Source: Bacteroidaceae bacterium | Lineage (GTDB): Bacteria; Bacteroidota; Bacteroidia; Bacteroidales; Bacteroidaceae | NCBI GenBank assembly: GCA_017631315.1 | Contig: JAGBTN010000014.1 | Coordinates: 1 to 63,289 of the forward strand | Direction: 5' to 3' | DNA: 63,289 bases | Shown: one piece after another, positions 5,232 to 15,300 of the stretch | Layout: every line of letters starts with the position of its first letter | Numbering within the stretch: the first letter of the stretch is position 1 | Made by a program: the position numbers and the translations under genes | Notes under the pieces: generated by a model | Databases searched by the model: none | What the model was told of the DNA's origin: nothing | What the model saw: the letters and a program-made list of their open reading frames with translations, nothing else

Positions 5232-6866
5232 ATGCAATACACACCGTATAATGTGTACAACTACGAAACTCTAAAATATAACAGAAAGTCGAGGTCGGAC
5301 GACCCGTTGCTATCTGTTGAGGAGGTGATCGAGAACCACGATAGGATACTAGAAGAATATGCTAGAGAACATTTGGGCGGTCCTATCCCAGAAGAAAACA
5401 GTTACAAAGAGGTCGGAAGTTCAGAGACACTTGATAGTAGGCCTGAAATACTGAGATTACTAAAAGCGATTGAGAGCCCTGCCATAAAAGCGGTGCTAGT
5501 AGTAGAGGTTCAACGTTTAAGTCGTGGCGACTTAGAGGATGCCGGAAGACTTATAAAAATATTCCGATACACAAATACTCTCATTATCACCCCGACTAAG
5601 ACATACGACCTAAGAGATGATTATGATCGAGACGCCTTTGAGCGTGAATTAAAGCGAGGTAACGAATATCTCGAATACTTCAAAACTATCCAGCGTCGTG
5701 GTAAGTTATCCAGTGTTAAAAGAGGAAACTATGTCGGGTCCGTTGCCCCGTATGGTTTTACTAGAGTAAAAGTGAAAGACGGTAAGAAAGACTGCTTCAT
5801 ACTAGAGGAAAAGAAAGATGAAGCGGACGTTGTTCGAATGATCTTCAACTGGTATTGCAATGAGAATATCGGAGTTACTGCTATTTGTAGACGACTTGAG
5901 TCCATGAATATAAAGACTAAAACTGGCGGTAGTAAGTGGAAGCCGAGTATAATATTCGCAATGTTGGAGAACGTGCATTACGTAGGCTGTGTACGATGGA
6001 ATTGGAGAAAGACAGTTAAGATAATTGAAGATCAGGAGGTTAAGAACCTTCGGCCAAAAGCAAAAGTCGATGAATATCTAATATTCGAAGGTAAGCATGA
6101 CGGAATTGTTTCTCAGGAACTATTCGATCGCGCGAAGGAAATACGAGGCACTAGACATCGTACTAAAACCGATACGACGCTAAAGAATCCGTTTAGTGGG
6201 ATTATGTATTGCAAGTGCGGAGCTAAGATAGGATACAATACCTATGTTAGAAATGGCGTTGAGTATGCCCCGCCTAAACTCGTATGTAACGACCAGGTTC
6301 ATTGTAAGACTGGGTCTGCTGATTTCCACGAGGTTATGGAATATGTTTGTAGCGCGCTTGAGGACTGTATAGCCGATTTCGAGGTACGAATCAATAATAG
6401 ACAGGACGATTCTACGAAGCTTCATGAGGACTTAATAGCGAACCTGAAACAAAAAATAAAAGACCTAGAAGCTCAGGAATTGTCGCAATGGGAAGCACAA
6501 TCGCATCCGGATCCAGCTCAACGCATGCCGACCCATATATTTCAGAAACTGAATGAGAAGCTATTAGCTGAGAAAGAGGAAATTAAACAGGCGTTGTGTA
6601 AAGCCTACGAATCTATACCAAAGCCGATCGATTACAAAGAGAAAGTATTGAAATTCACAGATGCACTGGAAGCATTAAAAAATACAGAAATATCAGCCAG
6701 CACTAAGAACCAGTATCTAAAAGATATACTGGAACGAATCGATTATGAGCGTGAGCCAATCGTAAGGATTAGCAAGCAGAATGCAGAACAATATTCGACG
6801 ACCGCGTCCAAAGGATTGAAATATCACATGGAGCCTTATAAAATTACTATCAAGATAAAGCCTTGA
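5232..6866 (+). CDS. int: large serine recombinase (phage integrase)
   Basis: 544 residues, the only confident plus-strand gene. The N-terminal resolvase-type catalytic domain (about 1-150) contains YNRKSRSDD, with Ser20 the likely nucleophile, and EVQRLSRGDLEDAG, the usual LxR motif. A recombinase domain follows (about 165-300: KRGNYVGSVAPYGF, GVTAICRRLESMNIKTKTGG, W.PSII..ML.NVHYVG), then a zinc ribbon (CKCGAKIGYN to CNDQVHC, about 325-360) and a C-terminal coiled coil. This is the standard large serine integrase layout and implies a temperate phage that integrates at an att site. Directional excision would need a recombination directionality factor, not identified here. Confidence 0.95.
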   Translation: MQYTPYNVYNYETLKYNRKSRSDDPLLSVEEVIENHDRILEEYAREHLGGPIPEENSYKEVGSSETLDSRPEILRLLKAIESPAIKAVLVVEVQRLSRGDLEDAGRLIKIFRYTNTLIITPTKTYDLRDDYDRDAFERELKRGNEYLEYFKTIQRRGKLSSVKRGNYVGSVAPYGFTRVKVKDGKKDCFILEEKKDEADVVRMIFNWYCNENIGVTAICRRLESMNIKTKTGGSKWKPSIIFAMLENVHYVGCVRWNWRKTVKIIEDQEVKNLRPKAKVDEYLIFEGKHDGIVSQELFDRAKEIRGTRHRTKTDTTLKNPFSGIMYCKCGAKIGYNTYVRNGVEYAPPKLVCNDQVHCKTGSADFHEVMEYVCSALEDCIADFEVRINNRQDDSTKLHEDLIANLKQKIKDLEAQELSQWEAQSHPDPAQRMPTHIFQKLNEKLLAEKEEIKQALCKAYESIPKPIDYKEKVLKFTDALEALKNTEISASTKNQYLKDILERIDYEREPIVRISKQNAEQYSTTASKGLKYHMEPYKITIKIKP

Positions 6867-6890
6867 TTTATAAGGCTTTGTCCGTTTCGG
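6857..6890 (+). terminator. intrinsic terminator of the integrase gene
   Basis: AAAGCCTT-GATTTAT-AAGGCTTT hairpin; the TGA stop codon of the integrase begins in the loop. The T tract after it is weak (GTCCGTTTC), so efficiency is uncertain. It also separates the convergent gene at 6973-7299. Confidence 0.6.
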
Positions 6891-6932
6891 TATCATGTAT
6901 GTCCCGATTCATAAGGTTATACTTGATGCCGA

Positions 6933-6962
6933 AATAAAAGAAAAGGCTCCGTTTCCAGAGCC
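6933..6962 (-). terminator. intrinsic terminator after the 6973-7299 gene
   Basis: GGCTCTG-GAAA-CGGAGCC hairpin followed by TTTTCTTTTATTT on the minus strand. Confidence 0.85.
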
Positions 6963-6972
6963 GATTCTTCGA

Positions 6973-7299
6973 TTACTCTTCAGAAAGCGCTTTGATAGCT
7001 TCAATCTTGTCGCTAGAGAACATGTTAGACTTAACAACTTGGATTACGGCTTTGTAGTAAGCAGCGTCTGCGTCCTTCTCGACCAGCTTGATCATCGCCT
7101 TCTTATCAGACGAGAACATGTTACTGCGCATAATGAGATTCACGACATCGCCATAGTCAGCTTTGCCGATGAAACATTTCGCAGCAGTCAGGTCCACGTC
7201 CTTAGCATAGGCCATGATTGTTAAGCCGTAGAAGACTACGCTCATACCAACCTTACCAACTTTGTTAATTGTTTCTCTAGGAATTTTGATTTTCATCAT
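6973..7299 (-). CDS. unknown protein with internal repeat, 108 aa
   Basis: ATG at 7299 with AAAGGAGGCAATTAAA upstream. After a mildly hydrophobic N-terminal part (VGKVGMSVVFYGLTIMAYAKDVD) come two copies of a helical unit, each containing the exact octamer SNMFSSDK (about residues 58-65 and 90-97). No family recognised; the duplication suggests a small helical repeat protein. It is a complete cassette with motif copy 10 and its own terminator, placed between the end of the late operon and the integrase. Confidence 0.7.
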   Translation of the reverse strand: MMKIKIPRETINKVGKVGMSVVFYGLTIMAYAKDVDLTAAKCFIGKADYGDVVNLIMRSNMFSSDKKAMIKLVEKDADAAYYKAVIQVVKSNMFSSDKIEAIKALSEE

Positions 7300-7322
7300 T
7301 TTAATTGCCTCCTTTTTAGTTT

Positions 7323-7349
7323 TCCATAATAGGAGGTGTCTATATCGCG
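7323..7349 (-). promoter_or_regulatory. 27-bp promoter-like motif, copy 10
   Basis: CGCG-N6-ACA-N7-TTATG-GA on the minus strand; this copy matches the consensus best. It directly follows the T run of the late-operon terminator. Confidence 0.7.
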
Positions 7350-7387
7350 AAAAAATAAGAGCCCCTGTCGTTGTGACGGAGGCTCTT
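7350..7387 (-). terminator. intrinsic terminator at the end of the late operon
   Basis: AAGAGCCTCCGTCA pairs with GACAGGGGCTCTT around a short loop, followed by ATTTTTTCG. It closes the long structural transcription unit. Confidence 0.85.
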
Positions 7388-7393
7388 AATCTT

Positions 7394-7657
7394 TTAATGC
7401 TCGTTATGGTACAGCGTAATCTTCGTCTCAGCTTCAGTCATACGATCCTTCAGCTTGTCGATCTCCTTACTCTGCTCATCGATACGGCGATTCTGGGTAG
7501 CATTGTCAGTCTTCAGGGAGCTAATGCAGTCCCTTAATTCCTGAATTACAACTTTCAAGTCATTGATCGGTTGCGTCAGCTTTTGAATAACAGCGACGAA
7601 CGCGCCCAGCGTGATAATGGCCGTAACGAGGTATCCTAAGAACTGCGTTTCCTCCAT
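7394..7657 (-). CDS. membrane-anchored coiled-coil protein, XhlA-like
   Basis: The ATG at 7657 (MEETQFLGY) is preferred over an upstream GTG because AGGTGG sits at the right distance. One N-terminal membrane segment (LGYLVTAIITLGAFVAVIQKL) is followed by a long heptad coiled coil (INDLKVVIQELRDCISSL..., IDEQSKEIDKLKDRMTEAETKI). This architecture resembles XhlA-type lysis accessory proteins, although XhlA usually has its anchor at the C-terminus. Last gene of the late operon. Role in lysis is plausible but unproven. Confidence 0.6.
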   Translation of the reverse strand: MEETQFLGYLVTAIITLGAFVAVIQKLTQPINDLKVVIQELRDCISSLKTDNATQNRRIDEQSKEIDKLKDRMTEAETKITLYHNEH

Positions 7658-7679
7658 TTTGACCACCTACTTCCCAGAT

Positions 7680-8504
7680 TTAACCGATAGCGAATACGGG
7701 ACGAACGCCGAGGTTCCAGTCTGCATTGGGTGCAATCGCGCGGCCGTCGGAATTAATGCCAGCGAACTTGGATGCGTTAACCACGTCTCGTGTCCAGATA
7801 GATCCGGTGTTGGCGTTCATAATAAAGTACGGGCGTGCTTTGAACAATGCCAACTGGACCGTATCGATAGTGTCGTAGCATGCTACCGCGTCGGACTGCA
7901 TAGAAGCCCCGAGCAGCCTATGCCCGTGCAGCATACACTCATTAGGCAGATCGACGGTGGAATCGCACCACGCACCTGCGCTGGGTACACCACCGGAAAC
8001 TGCATTGGCAAAGTGCTCTCTATGAGAAAGCACGCTGTCTCCGAACGCAGAGGTTACAGCAGCCTTAGCCTCGGCTAGGTTGGTAGTATACATCTCAGAA
8101 CCGATGTATGCACCGGTCGTAGTTGCGGTGCTATTCATCTTCGTCATGTACAGTCGAGTGTCGGGCATAATGACGAGGTGGTGCTTAGTAAAGCGGGCAT
8201 CGCCTTTTTCATACCAGTAGTCGAAGTCGGCGATTCGCCAGTTGACGCCATTGATAACCCAATAGTCGCCCAGCCACAGACCTTCGAAAGTGCCTGCCTG
8301 AATTGCAGCCAGCTGCTCAGTAGTAACTGCGGAGCCGAGATTTTTGCCTCTAAACACCAGGCGGTGATTAGTAGGAGACATCAAATGCAGGGCTGCCATG
8401 ATAGCGTCCGCAATCTTGATAGTTTTAGTACCGTTATTGCCGTCCACCAGCATGATGTTGTCATCAGTGAACTGATCAATTACGGGATAATCTGTAATTT
8501 TCAT
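7680..8504 (-). CDS. tail-fibre / receptor-binding protein with lectin-like C-terminal domain
   Basis: 274 residues; ATG at 8504 preceded by GAAAGGAGTTAGAAT. The N-terminus (MKITDYPVIDQFTDDNIMLVDG.NGTKTIKIADA) is typical of phage tail-fibre attachment parts. The C-terminal half ends SDGRAIAPNADWNLGVRPVFAIG, the GVRP ending of C-type-lectin-like (DUF6273-type) receptor-binding domains, with repeated Trp and Gly. It is distal in the tail operon, where receptor-binding genes lie. The ending resembles diversity-generating targets, but no reverse transcriptase is present in the window. Confidence 0.7.
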   Translation of the reverse strand: MKITDYPVIDQFTDDNIMLVDGNNGTKTIKIADAIMAALHLMSPTNHRLVFRGKNLGSAVTTEQLAAIQAGTFEGLWLGDYWVINGVNWRIADFDYWYEKGDARFTKHHLVIMPDTRLYMTKMNSTATTTGAYIGSEMYTTNLAEAKAAVTSAFGDSVLSHREHFANAVSGGVPSAGAWCDSTVDLPNECMLHGHRLLGASMQSDAVACYDTIDTVQLALFKARPYFIMNANTGSIWTRDVVNASKFAGINSDGRAIAPNADWNLGVRPVFAIG

Positions 8505-8517
8505 ATTCTAACTCCTT

Positions 8518-9282
8518 TCAACTTTTATCCAACGCTATTTCGAGCAATTCTGCGGTCATAGTCATGCCGGCATGACTCATCGTTATAGCCAGATAATACT
8601 TACCGGACTTATCAGACAGATCCACAAAAACCTCTGAATTTGCAGTCAGCGCAGAGCTAACAACATTTCCGCTTGTCGCTGCTGCCGCGCTGTTGTTGAC
8701 ACTACTGAATCCAACAGAAATCTGAGAACTCTCGACCGCTCCTGTTTTAATACGCATTGTATTAAACTCTGAAATATCAATAGCGTACTCGGAACACAAT
8801 GCAACATAGCCACCATTATTAGACGTTCTTTGGACATAAATACCGCCCCCTACGAGAGAAGACACCTGAATATTTACGCCATTTTCGCCATAGCTAGTCA
8901 TGTCGCCCAGTTCCGTGGCGAAGCCGCCAGCAGAAAGCAGATAAGTAACCCACTCGATCCACCGACCGCCCTGATAGATTTCAGCATCAAGGGACTCCCA
9001 CACGCCGCCGATAAACTGTTTTGCAGACTGCGGACATATAACAATGCCGTTCTTTTTCAGGACATTAAATGCGGAGCTGCCAGTAGTGCTAATGGAGATC
9101 CACAGTGCGCCTTCTTCTGCATGATCGGGCTCAAGTGCGGTGAAGATATAGCTTGTGATCTTTGCATCCGTATTAGCCCAAATGGTATTCTCTTTGGGAT
9201 CGGCGGGCTTGGGATTGCCGACGACTTTAAAGTTTAAGCCAGCTCCTCCGCCACCGTTGCCATACAAAAATACAGTACCCAT
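8518..9282 (-). CDS. tail-fibre protein, 254 aa
   Basis: ATG at 9282 overlapping the stop of the upstream gene. It begins MGTVFLYGNGGGGAGLNFKVVGNPKPADPKENTIWANTD, a glycine-rich start followed by a motif seen in many phage tail fibres of Firmicutes; the WVTYL segment near the middle leads into a beta-rich C-terminal domain with Ser/Thr/Val-rich strands. It sits between the baseplate-like protein and the lectin-like fibre, so it is most likely a tail-tip component involved in host binding. Confidence 0.65.
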   Translation of the reverse strand: MGTVFLYGNGGGGAGLNFKVVGNPKPADPKENTIWANTDAKITSYIFTALEPDHAEEGALWISISTTGSSAFNVLKKNGIVICPQSAKQFIGGVWESLDAEIYQGGRWIEWVTYLLSAGGFATELGDMTSYGENGVNIQVSSLVGGGIYVQRTSNNGGYVALCSEYAIDISEFNTMRIKTGAVESSQISVGFSSVNNSAAAATSGNVVSSALTANSEVFVDLSDKSGKYYLAITMSHAGMTMTAELLEIALDKS

Positions 9283-10403
9283 TATCTGATCACCTCAATC
9301 TGTACGGTAAGAGATACCTCGGGCTTACCCTCGAGGCAGGTGAATACAATAGAACCAGATTCGGTTTTGCCACTGCAAACCATGCCCCACGCTTCTCTCT
9401 GGGCGAGGGCGGTATCAATATCATCAGACAGAACGCAAGTCACGTGCGGTGTGTCAGAAGCTGATACATTAGGAGCTGTGACTCTCTGAGTAAACGGTGC
9501 CTCTTCACCGGTCCAGCCGCTCGCGGAGAGACTGGCCATAAATGCAAAACGATCGCCGCTGCCGCTAGGTCCGGAGCTACTACCGATAGACAACACAACC
9601 TTACCCTGAATCGGAGTGCCGTCGCTACCGAGAATCACCTCAACTTCAGAGTCCTCGATGGTATCATACACGGCACCTTCTCGAGCAAGGTCGTCGAACT
9701 TACCCTGAAGAGCAGCCACCTGAGCAGCAAGAGTTGTAGCAACGTCGTCTTCCAGGAGAGCCTGCACATCGGCGAACCAAATATCAAACTCGGACTTCAT
9801 CCCCGCCATCAGTTCAGACGCATCGGAATCGGTCTGGGACACTTTCTCAGAGTACCACTTGTTCCACTGAGCGTTCCACTGGGCAACGATATTGTCAATG
9901 TTCTGTACCTGGAGAATGCCGGTAATATAGGGGCAGCTACTGGTGCCGACCATATTGGTAATGTCGGCCTGATCGATCTCAGTAGAGCCAGCCTTACGGT
10001 AAATATAAGCCAGGGGGTACTGATGCTTGTTTGCGGTGTTAGCCATAGCAGGACGCTGCGGATTGCTAGAAGGAGTACCCTTAACGACTTTGATGTCGCC
10101 CATTCGGACCGACTCGCTATGGTCAACTTCGATGACGACAGCATCGATTCGATCAAGGACCACTTCGGAGCCTTCGAGGGTCTTAGGCAGTAGCGCATCA
10201 TTGTAGACCCAGGCGCTGTTAAACCAGGCTTTACCCTTGCCGATGTTTATGGTCACGCCTGTGTCGACGCTAACTGCGAACGCGACACCAATGTTTGCGA
10301 ATACGCCGTCATTTATGATTCCGTCAAATATCGCAGACAGCTGCTGCGCATTATAGCGTCTATCATGATTGAGTGAATTAAAAAAGCCGCTTGTTACACT
10401 CAT
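9282..10403 (-). CDS. baseplate / receptor-binding protein, 373 aa
   Basis: It begins MSVTSGFFNSLNHDRRYNAQQLSAIFDGIINDGVFANIGVAF, the characteristic start of baseplate-type proteins of Firmicutes siphophages. A beta-rich section (TGVTINIGKGKAWFNSAWVYND) contains the conserved DRIDAVVIEVD strand, then a helical linker (VAQWNAQWNKWYSEKVSQ, FDIWFADVQALLEDDVATTLAAQVAALQGKFD) and a beta C-terminal domain. It follows the Tal-like gene directly. Probable trimeric baseplate upper protein carrying receptor-binding parts. Confidence 0.75.
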   Translation of the reverse strand: MSVTSGFFNSLNHDRRYNAQQLSAIFDGIINDGVFANIGVAFAVSVDTGVTINIGKGKAWFNSAWVYNDALLPKTLEGSEVVLDRIDAVVIEVDHSESVRMGDIKVVKGTPSSNPQRPAMANTANKHQYPLAYIYRKAGSTEIDQADITNMVGTSSCPYITGILQVQNIDNIVAQWNAQWNKWYSEKVSQTDSDASELMAGMKSEFDIWFADVQALLEDDVATTLAAQVAALQGKFDDLAREGAVYDTIEDSEVEVILGSDGTPIQGKVVLSIGSSSGPSGSGDRFAFMASLSASGWTGEEAPFTQRVTAPNVSASDTPHVTCVLSDDIDTALAQREAWGMVCSGKTESGSIVFTCLEGKPEVSLTVQIEVIR

Positions 10404-10409
10404 CTCATT

Positions 10410-11483
10410 TTATTCTCCTTTCTCAGTTATTGTAGAGAATGTAGGATACACAGACGTACCCTGTTCATTTTCAGACGTAGTCATTTCAAGAATACGAGCC
10501 TTACTTTCATGCCCATATTCGTTTGCGATATGAACCACGTCGCCTTCGAAAAAGTCTTCTCGATATCGGAACATCATCGTGGATTCGATTTCGCCCTCGA
10601 AGGAAGTGACATCGATATTTTCAGCCAACTTCTCTTCGCCGCGCTGTTTCAATAGAGCAGTATACTCTTCGTCTGTGAGGACTCTATCGTCTTCGGTTTT
10701 AGAAGAAACGTCACGAGCATCTGTGAACAACTCTCTTCGTTCGAGACCTACTCCACTACCAGTCGTGGTGTATCTTCTATCCGGACCTTCGCCCTCGCCA
10801 CCGACAAGGGTGACGTTCTTCATAGCAGACTTCGATTCCAGATAGTTACTATTCACAATGTTCTCGAAATTCGGTGAGAACACAACGTACGGGTTCTTGG
10901 TTTGCTCGTAGGAGCGGTCCGTACCAGCGTATAGCTTAAATACGAACTGCTTATTGTCGTTAAGAGTAACCTTAAAGCCGATATCGTGTTCCTTGCACAA
11001 CTTAGCGATTACGTCATACAATTCATCGCCAGTGAACTGGGCATCAATCGTGAGTTCGGTAATACGTTGGTCGGGCGACGCCTCGAACACAAAGTTGTCG
11101 ATACGTCTATCCTGGTCAGCAGGATGAATCACGTTCTCGTTCAGAAGCGTTTCAATTCCATTTTGAAGGTTACCAGTGATAGACCGCTGACCCCACACAA
11201 TGCGCCGCATGAGTATAGATTCGAGTGAGCGGCCAGTAACGGTTATGTGGTTGCCAAGCTCGACGTCGGTCTTGATCAGCAACTTCTCAACAATCATCAC
11301 GTGTTCGGAGTCTCGATTCATCAGGTAGTAGTCCTGCTTGAACATTGCCAGCGCATCTTGAGTAACCGGAGTATAGATTTCGAAGTCACCGTACTCACGA
11401 TAACGGTCGGTCCAGATCGCAGACTCATAGTCATCGACGATTGCAACGGCATCTAGGGAGGTATTAAGTAATGTCAATTCCAT
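10410..11483 (-). CDS. tail-tip protein, Gp37-like (Tal family)
   Basis: 357 residues. MELTLLNTSLDAVAIVDDYESAIWTDRYREYGDFEIYTP is the hallmark opening of the siphovirus ReqiPepy6 Gp37-like tail proteins; GNHITVTGRSLESILMRRIV and the Tyr/Asp-rich middle also fit. It lacks a long C-terminal enzymatic extension, so it is a short tail-associated hub protein. Its position directly after Dit and tape measure fits the hub of the tail tip. Confidence 0.85.
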   Translation of the reverse strand: MELTLLNTSLDAVAIVDDYESAIWTDRYREYGDFEIYTPVTQDALAMFKQDYYLMNRDSEHVMIVEKLLIKTDVELGNHITVTGRSLESILMRRIVWGQRSITGNLQNGIETLLNENVIHPADQDRRIDNFVFEASPDQRITELTIDAQFTGDELYDVIAKLCKEHDIGFKVTLNDNKQFVFKLYAGTDRSYEQTKNPYVVFSPNFENIVNSNYLESKSAMKNVTLVGGEGEGPDRRYTTTGSGVGLERRELFTDARDVSSKTEDDRVLTDEEYTALLKQRGEEKLAENIDVTSFEGEIESTMMFRYREDFFEGDVVHIANEYGHESKARILEMTTSENEQGTSVYPTFSTITEKGE

Positions 11484-11486
11484 TGC

Positions 11487-12398
11487 TTATACCCCCTCGT
11501 AGATTACCTGATGATTGATTTTAAACTGGAGATTGCCGGCTCCGGATTCGGCGGTGTACGCAAAGACATTGTCGCCTTTTGCGAGACTGAACCAGTCAGG
11601 ATTGCGATCTAGACAATTCAGAATATTAGTGGTCTTACCGGATCGAAGTAGCGTAATGGACTTGCGCTTCTTAACAGTGCAAATGGTAATCTCGTCACCA
11701 GCATCGAGGGGGGCGCCGGTAAACGCTTCGAGCTTATCGGTATCGAGTCGCATAATTTCTCGAGTACCGGTATTGTAGATTGTGATGTTTGTAGCCGGGC
11801 CGATTGCGTTTATGGTGATAGTGACACCGATTTCGGCATCGCCATCATATGTAACGACTTGCTCAACCATATTTCTGGTAATGCTCATCTCCATCAGATT
11901 CTCCACAAGAGACTCATTGCTAAAGGGGAACTCGAATGCGGATTCATTACCACTAAACACGACCTCGCTATGGTCGCCCTCTACGGAATAGAAATAAGGA
12001 TTCGGACAGATAATCGATATGTCAGAACCCTGGGATTTGCTGAAAATATTGGGCTCGTTTGAGTCCACGTATCCTTCGATCTCGGCGGTTCGAGTATCGG
12101 TTTCGATAAGCAATTTCACCTTCTTTTTGATAGGGAAATACTTATACGATCTGTGTCGGGCTTCTTCAATGGAATCTTTCCACATGAATATAAGCGCGAG
12201 TACAATATTACGGGAAGGGAGTCTGGCAGAATTGAACAGGCCACCATCATCAGTGGAGACTTCGGTGGTGTTAATATTTGCTTTACCAGGTCCCAAACCA
12301 GTAATACTGGCAACTATGAAGCCCGATTTCTCGGGCCTCGCTAGTTCCATTTTGATACTTTCGCCAAGATAGTTGGTCGCGGTGATCGATCTGATCAT
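11487..12398 (-). CDS. dit: distal tail protein (Dit)
   Basis: 303 residues. MIRSITATNYLGESIKMELARPEKSGFIVASITGLGPGKANI and the RNIVLALIF..KDSIEEARHRSYKYFPIKKKVKLLIET region match the phage tail protein family that forms the Dit hexamer. The start overlaps the 3' end of the tape measure gene by 4 bp (ATGA). In the order tape measure, Dit, Tal this is the expected position. Confidence 0.85.
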   Translation of the reverse strand: MIRSITATNYLGESIKMELARPEKSGFIVASITGLGPGKANINTTEVSTDDGGLFNSARLPSRNIVLALIFMWKDSIEEARHRSYKYFPIKKKVKLLIETDTRTAEIEGYVDSNEPNIFSKSQGSDISIICPNPYFYSVEGDHSEVVFSGNESAFEFPFSNESLVENLMEMSITRNMVEQVVTYDGDAEIGVTITINAIGPATNITIYNTGTREIMRLDTDKLEAFTGAPLDAGDEITICTVKKRKSITLLRSGKTTNILNCLDRNPDWFSLAKGDNVFAYTAESGAGNLQFKINHQVIYEGV

Positions 12399-15300
12399 GC
12401 TTTTACCATCCTTTCAAACGCCGAGAACTGATTGCTCGTCTGTCGATAGATCTCGTTTCTCGACAGTGCTTTAGGCGAATTATTAATCTGAGTGAACTGG
12501 AATGTGCTTCCAGCTTTAACCGTACTAGCCTCAGTCTGAGCATCACTGTGAGTGTTGCGATTCAGGCTGGCGCTAACGGACATGGCCTGCTGACTACTGA
12601 AGATAGCCTGCAGTCGACCGGTACCGGCTTCTACATTAGACAGGTCGAGGATCGGTCTAATAGTGGGCTGTGTATCAAGCTCGCCGTTAATTGCGTCTGC
12701 AATTCTGGAGATTGCGCCCCGAACAGTATCGATAGCAGACGAGGCCATATTGGTAGCTGCTGAAGTAGATTTGCGAGTATCACCCTGGATACCGAGTGCG
12801 AAACCTTGAGCAACGAACGCACCAATCTTGTAGAATTCCTTAGACGGAGAGTTCTCGTCGAGCTCTTTCTCAGCAGCTTCTTTGGCCTTCTTAGCCATCG
12901 CTTTCGCTGCAGCTTCAGCCCGCCACGTATCTGCAGTTATACCAGCAGCGAATCCCTGAGCAAGATACTTACCGACATCATAGAAGTTGGTATAGTAATT
13001 TCGAACCTTGCTGAGTCCGCCTGCGGTAATTGTGGAGAACGCACTGGACACGCCGGGGTCCTTAGATCTGATACCAGCTATGAACTTAATCATTAGCATC
13101 TGTCCGGTAGAATTGAACTCAACGGATTTAGCCCGGATTCTGGTCAGAGTGGTGTCGATGATTGTAGTAATGGCATTGGCTGCGGTTACGCTAGTCGACG
13201 TCATGCCAATGGACAGATTCGTTACCAGGGCACGTCCAGCCGTTAGGAATGCGGAAGATCTGCTAGTGATTCTAGTGAGAGCTCCGCTAACAATATTGGC
13301 AGTGGCAGAAGATACCGCTGCACCGTTCGACCTGATGCCGGCTACCAAATTGGTCATAATCAGTTTGCCAGCTGCGTTAAACTGTGCGACTCTATTCGTA
13401 ATACCCTTTACAGAAGCATTAATAAAGTTCGTAACCGCAGTCGACGCTTGGGCGTGGGAAGCTGCGAACGTATTCACAAATCCGCTTATTCCAGCTTGAG
13501 CAAGTGTCTGCAGACCAGTGACGAACGCGCTAGTTCCGCTAATGTCGAGACCGGCCATACCCTTAATCATATTAACCAGACGGTTTGCCTGGGTTATCGA
13601 GCTGGACAGGCTGGACATATCTGCTCCGGAAAGACTTGCGCAATATGCACCGATGCTCTTACCGAAAGCTTCAATCTCGGCGCCGAACTCAGTGGGAGTG
13701 GACTTTCCGTCGAATACATGATAAGACGGAAGATTATTCGCGAGCTGCGCCAAGGATTTAGAGGCCGTTACGGAGGTGTTGATGGCATCGATGTCAATTG
13801 CGTTCTCGCCAGAGATGGTCTTGGAGTACTTACTAATACTCTTGCCGAACAGCTCGAGCTGGGAGCCGAATGTGGACAAGCTCTTGCCACCGAACCATTC
13901 CTGCCACTTACCACCAGTAGAGGGTAGATTGGAAGAAACATTAGCGAGTCCCTTCGCCGCATCTGCAGACTTGGCGATAGCTTTGGAATCGATGCCGCCG
14001 TCAGCAGTTATGTTTCGAGAATATGTAGCCAAATATCGACCGAACAGTGCGAGCTGACTACCAAACGTTGCCAGATTCTTACCGCCAAACCATTCCTGCC
14101 ACTTACCACCGGTAGAAGGCAGATTGGAGGCGATGTCAGCCAGGCCTTTAGCAGCTTCGGCAGAATCAGTAATTGCATCCTTATCGATACCGCCATTTTC
14201 GGTAATCGACTTGGAGTAGTTAGACAGACAGGTTCCGAATGCAACCAGCTGGCCACCAAACGTTTTCAGATTCTTACCGCCAAACCATTCCTGCCACTTA
14301 CCGCCAGTGGACGGCAAGTTCTTGGCGAGTTTAGCCAATGCGTTAGCAGCATTCGCAGAGCTCTCAACCACGCTGGTGTCGACTCCGGACATGGATTCCG
14401 CGTATTCTCTCATGTACGGGCCGAATGTAGCAATTTCCTTACCAAAGTCAACCAGGGACGTTCCACCGGTAAACCAAGAGGTAAGTCCGCTCAGGACGTC
14501 GGCTGCGGTGAGAATGAGAATTGTCTCGGCGAGCGTTTTCGCACCTTCTGCTGCAGCAGGATCCATGGCAGAAATACCGTCGATGAAGGGCTGCAGTTCG
14601 TCCATGAAAGCAGACATGTTTCTACCGATTGCAGGCAGACCAGAGCTCATGCTTCCAAGGGCGCCGCCGACTATGCCGCCGACGAATGCGCCAATACCGG
14701 TACCAATCTTTTCGAGCATCACGATGCCGGTGTCGAGGAACCTTTCCATTCCAGGATAGTGCTCAGCAAGGGCACCGATAGCAATCATGAGGGCACCGAT
14801 CGATACGATTAGTGCTGCCAATACGCCAATACCGGCAAGAGCGGGTATTGCTACAGTTCCAACACCGCCGAGAATAACGCACACGGCAGACATCGACAGG
14901 AGGAGTATAGACAGGGCGGTCGCAATTTCAAGCGCATTTTTGGGTTCACATTTTGCCAAGGCACCAATTATCTGCGCAAGTAGAGCCACGATACCAGTCA
15001 GCGCGAGCAATGCTACACTGGATTTACCGATAGCCGCCATGGTCATGACGGGGTTCATACTGATGATCGTGAGTACGCCAGCCATTGTCAGCAGCAGTAC
15101 GGATAGCGACGCCGCAATGGTCATCACTCCACTGGGGTTACAAGACGCAAGCTTACCAATAATCTGAGCAAGAAGCGCAGTTACTCCAGTAAGTGCTGCC
15201 AGGGAAAGAGCAGTTTTGCCTATCTCTTTAACCGTCATTACTTTGTTTCTACCGATAGCAGTAAGCACACCCGTGAACGTGCCCATAAGTAGCGACAGGG

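Noticed and set aside
7680-8504. Diversity-generating retroelement target
   Set aside because: The C-terminus resembles a variable lectin domain (GVRPVFAI), but no reverse transcriptase, template repeat or AAY-rich codons were found in the window.
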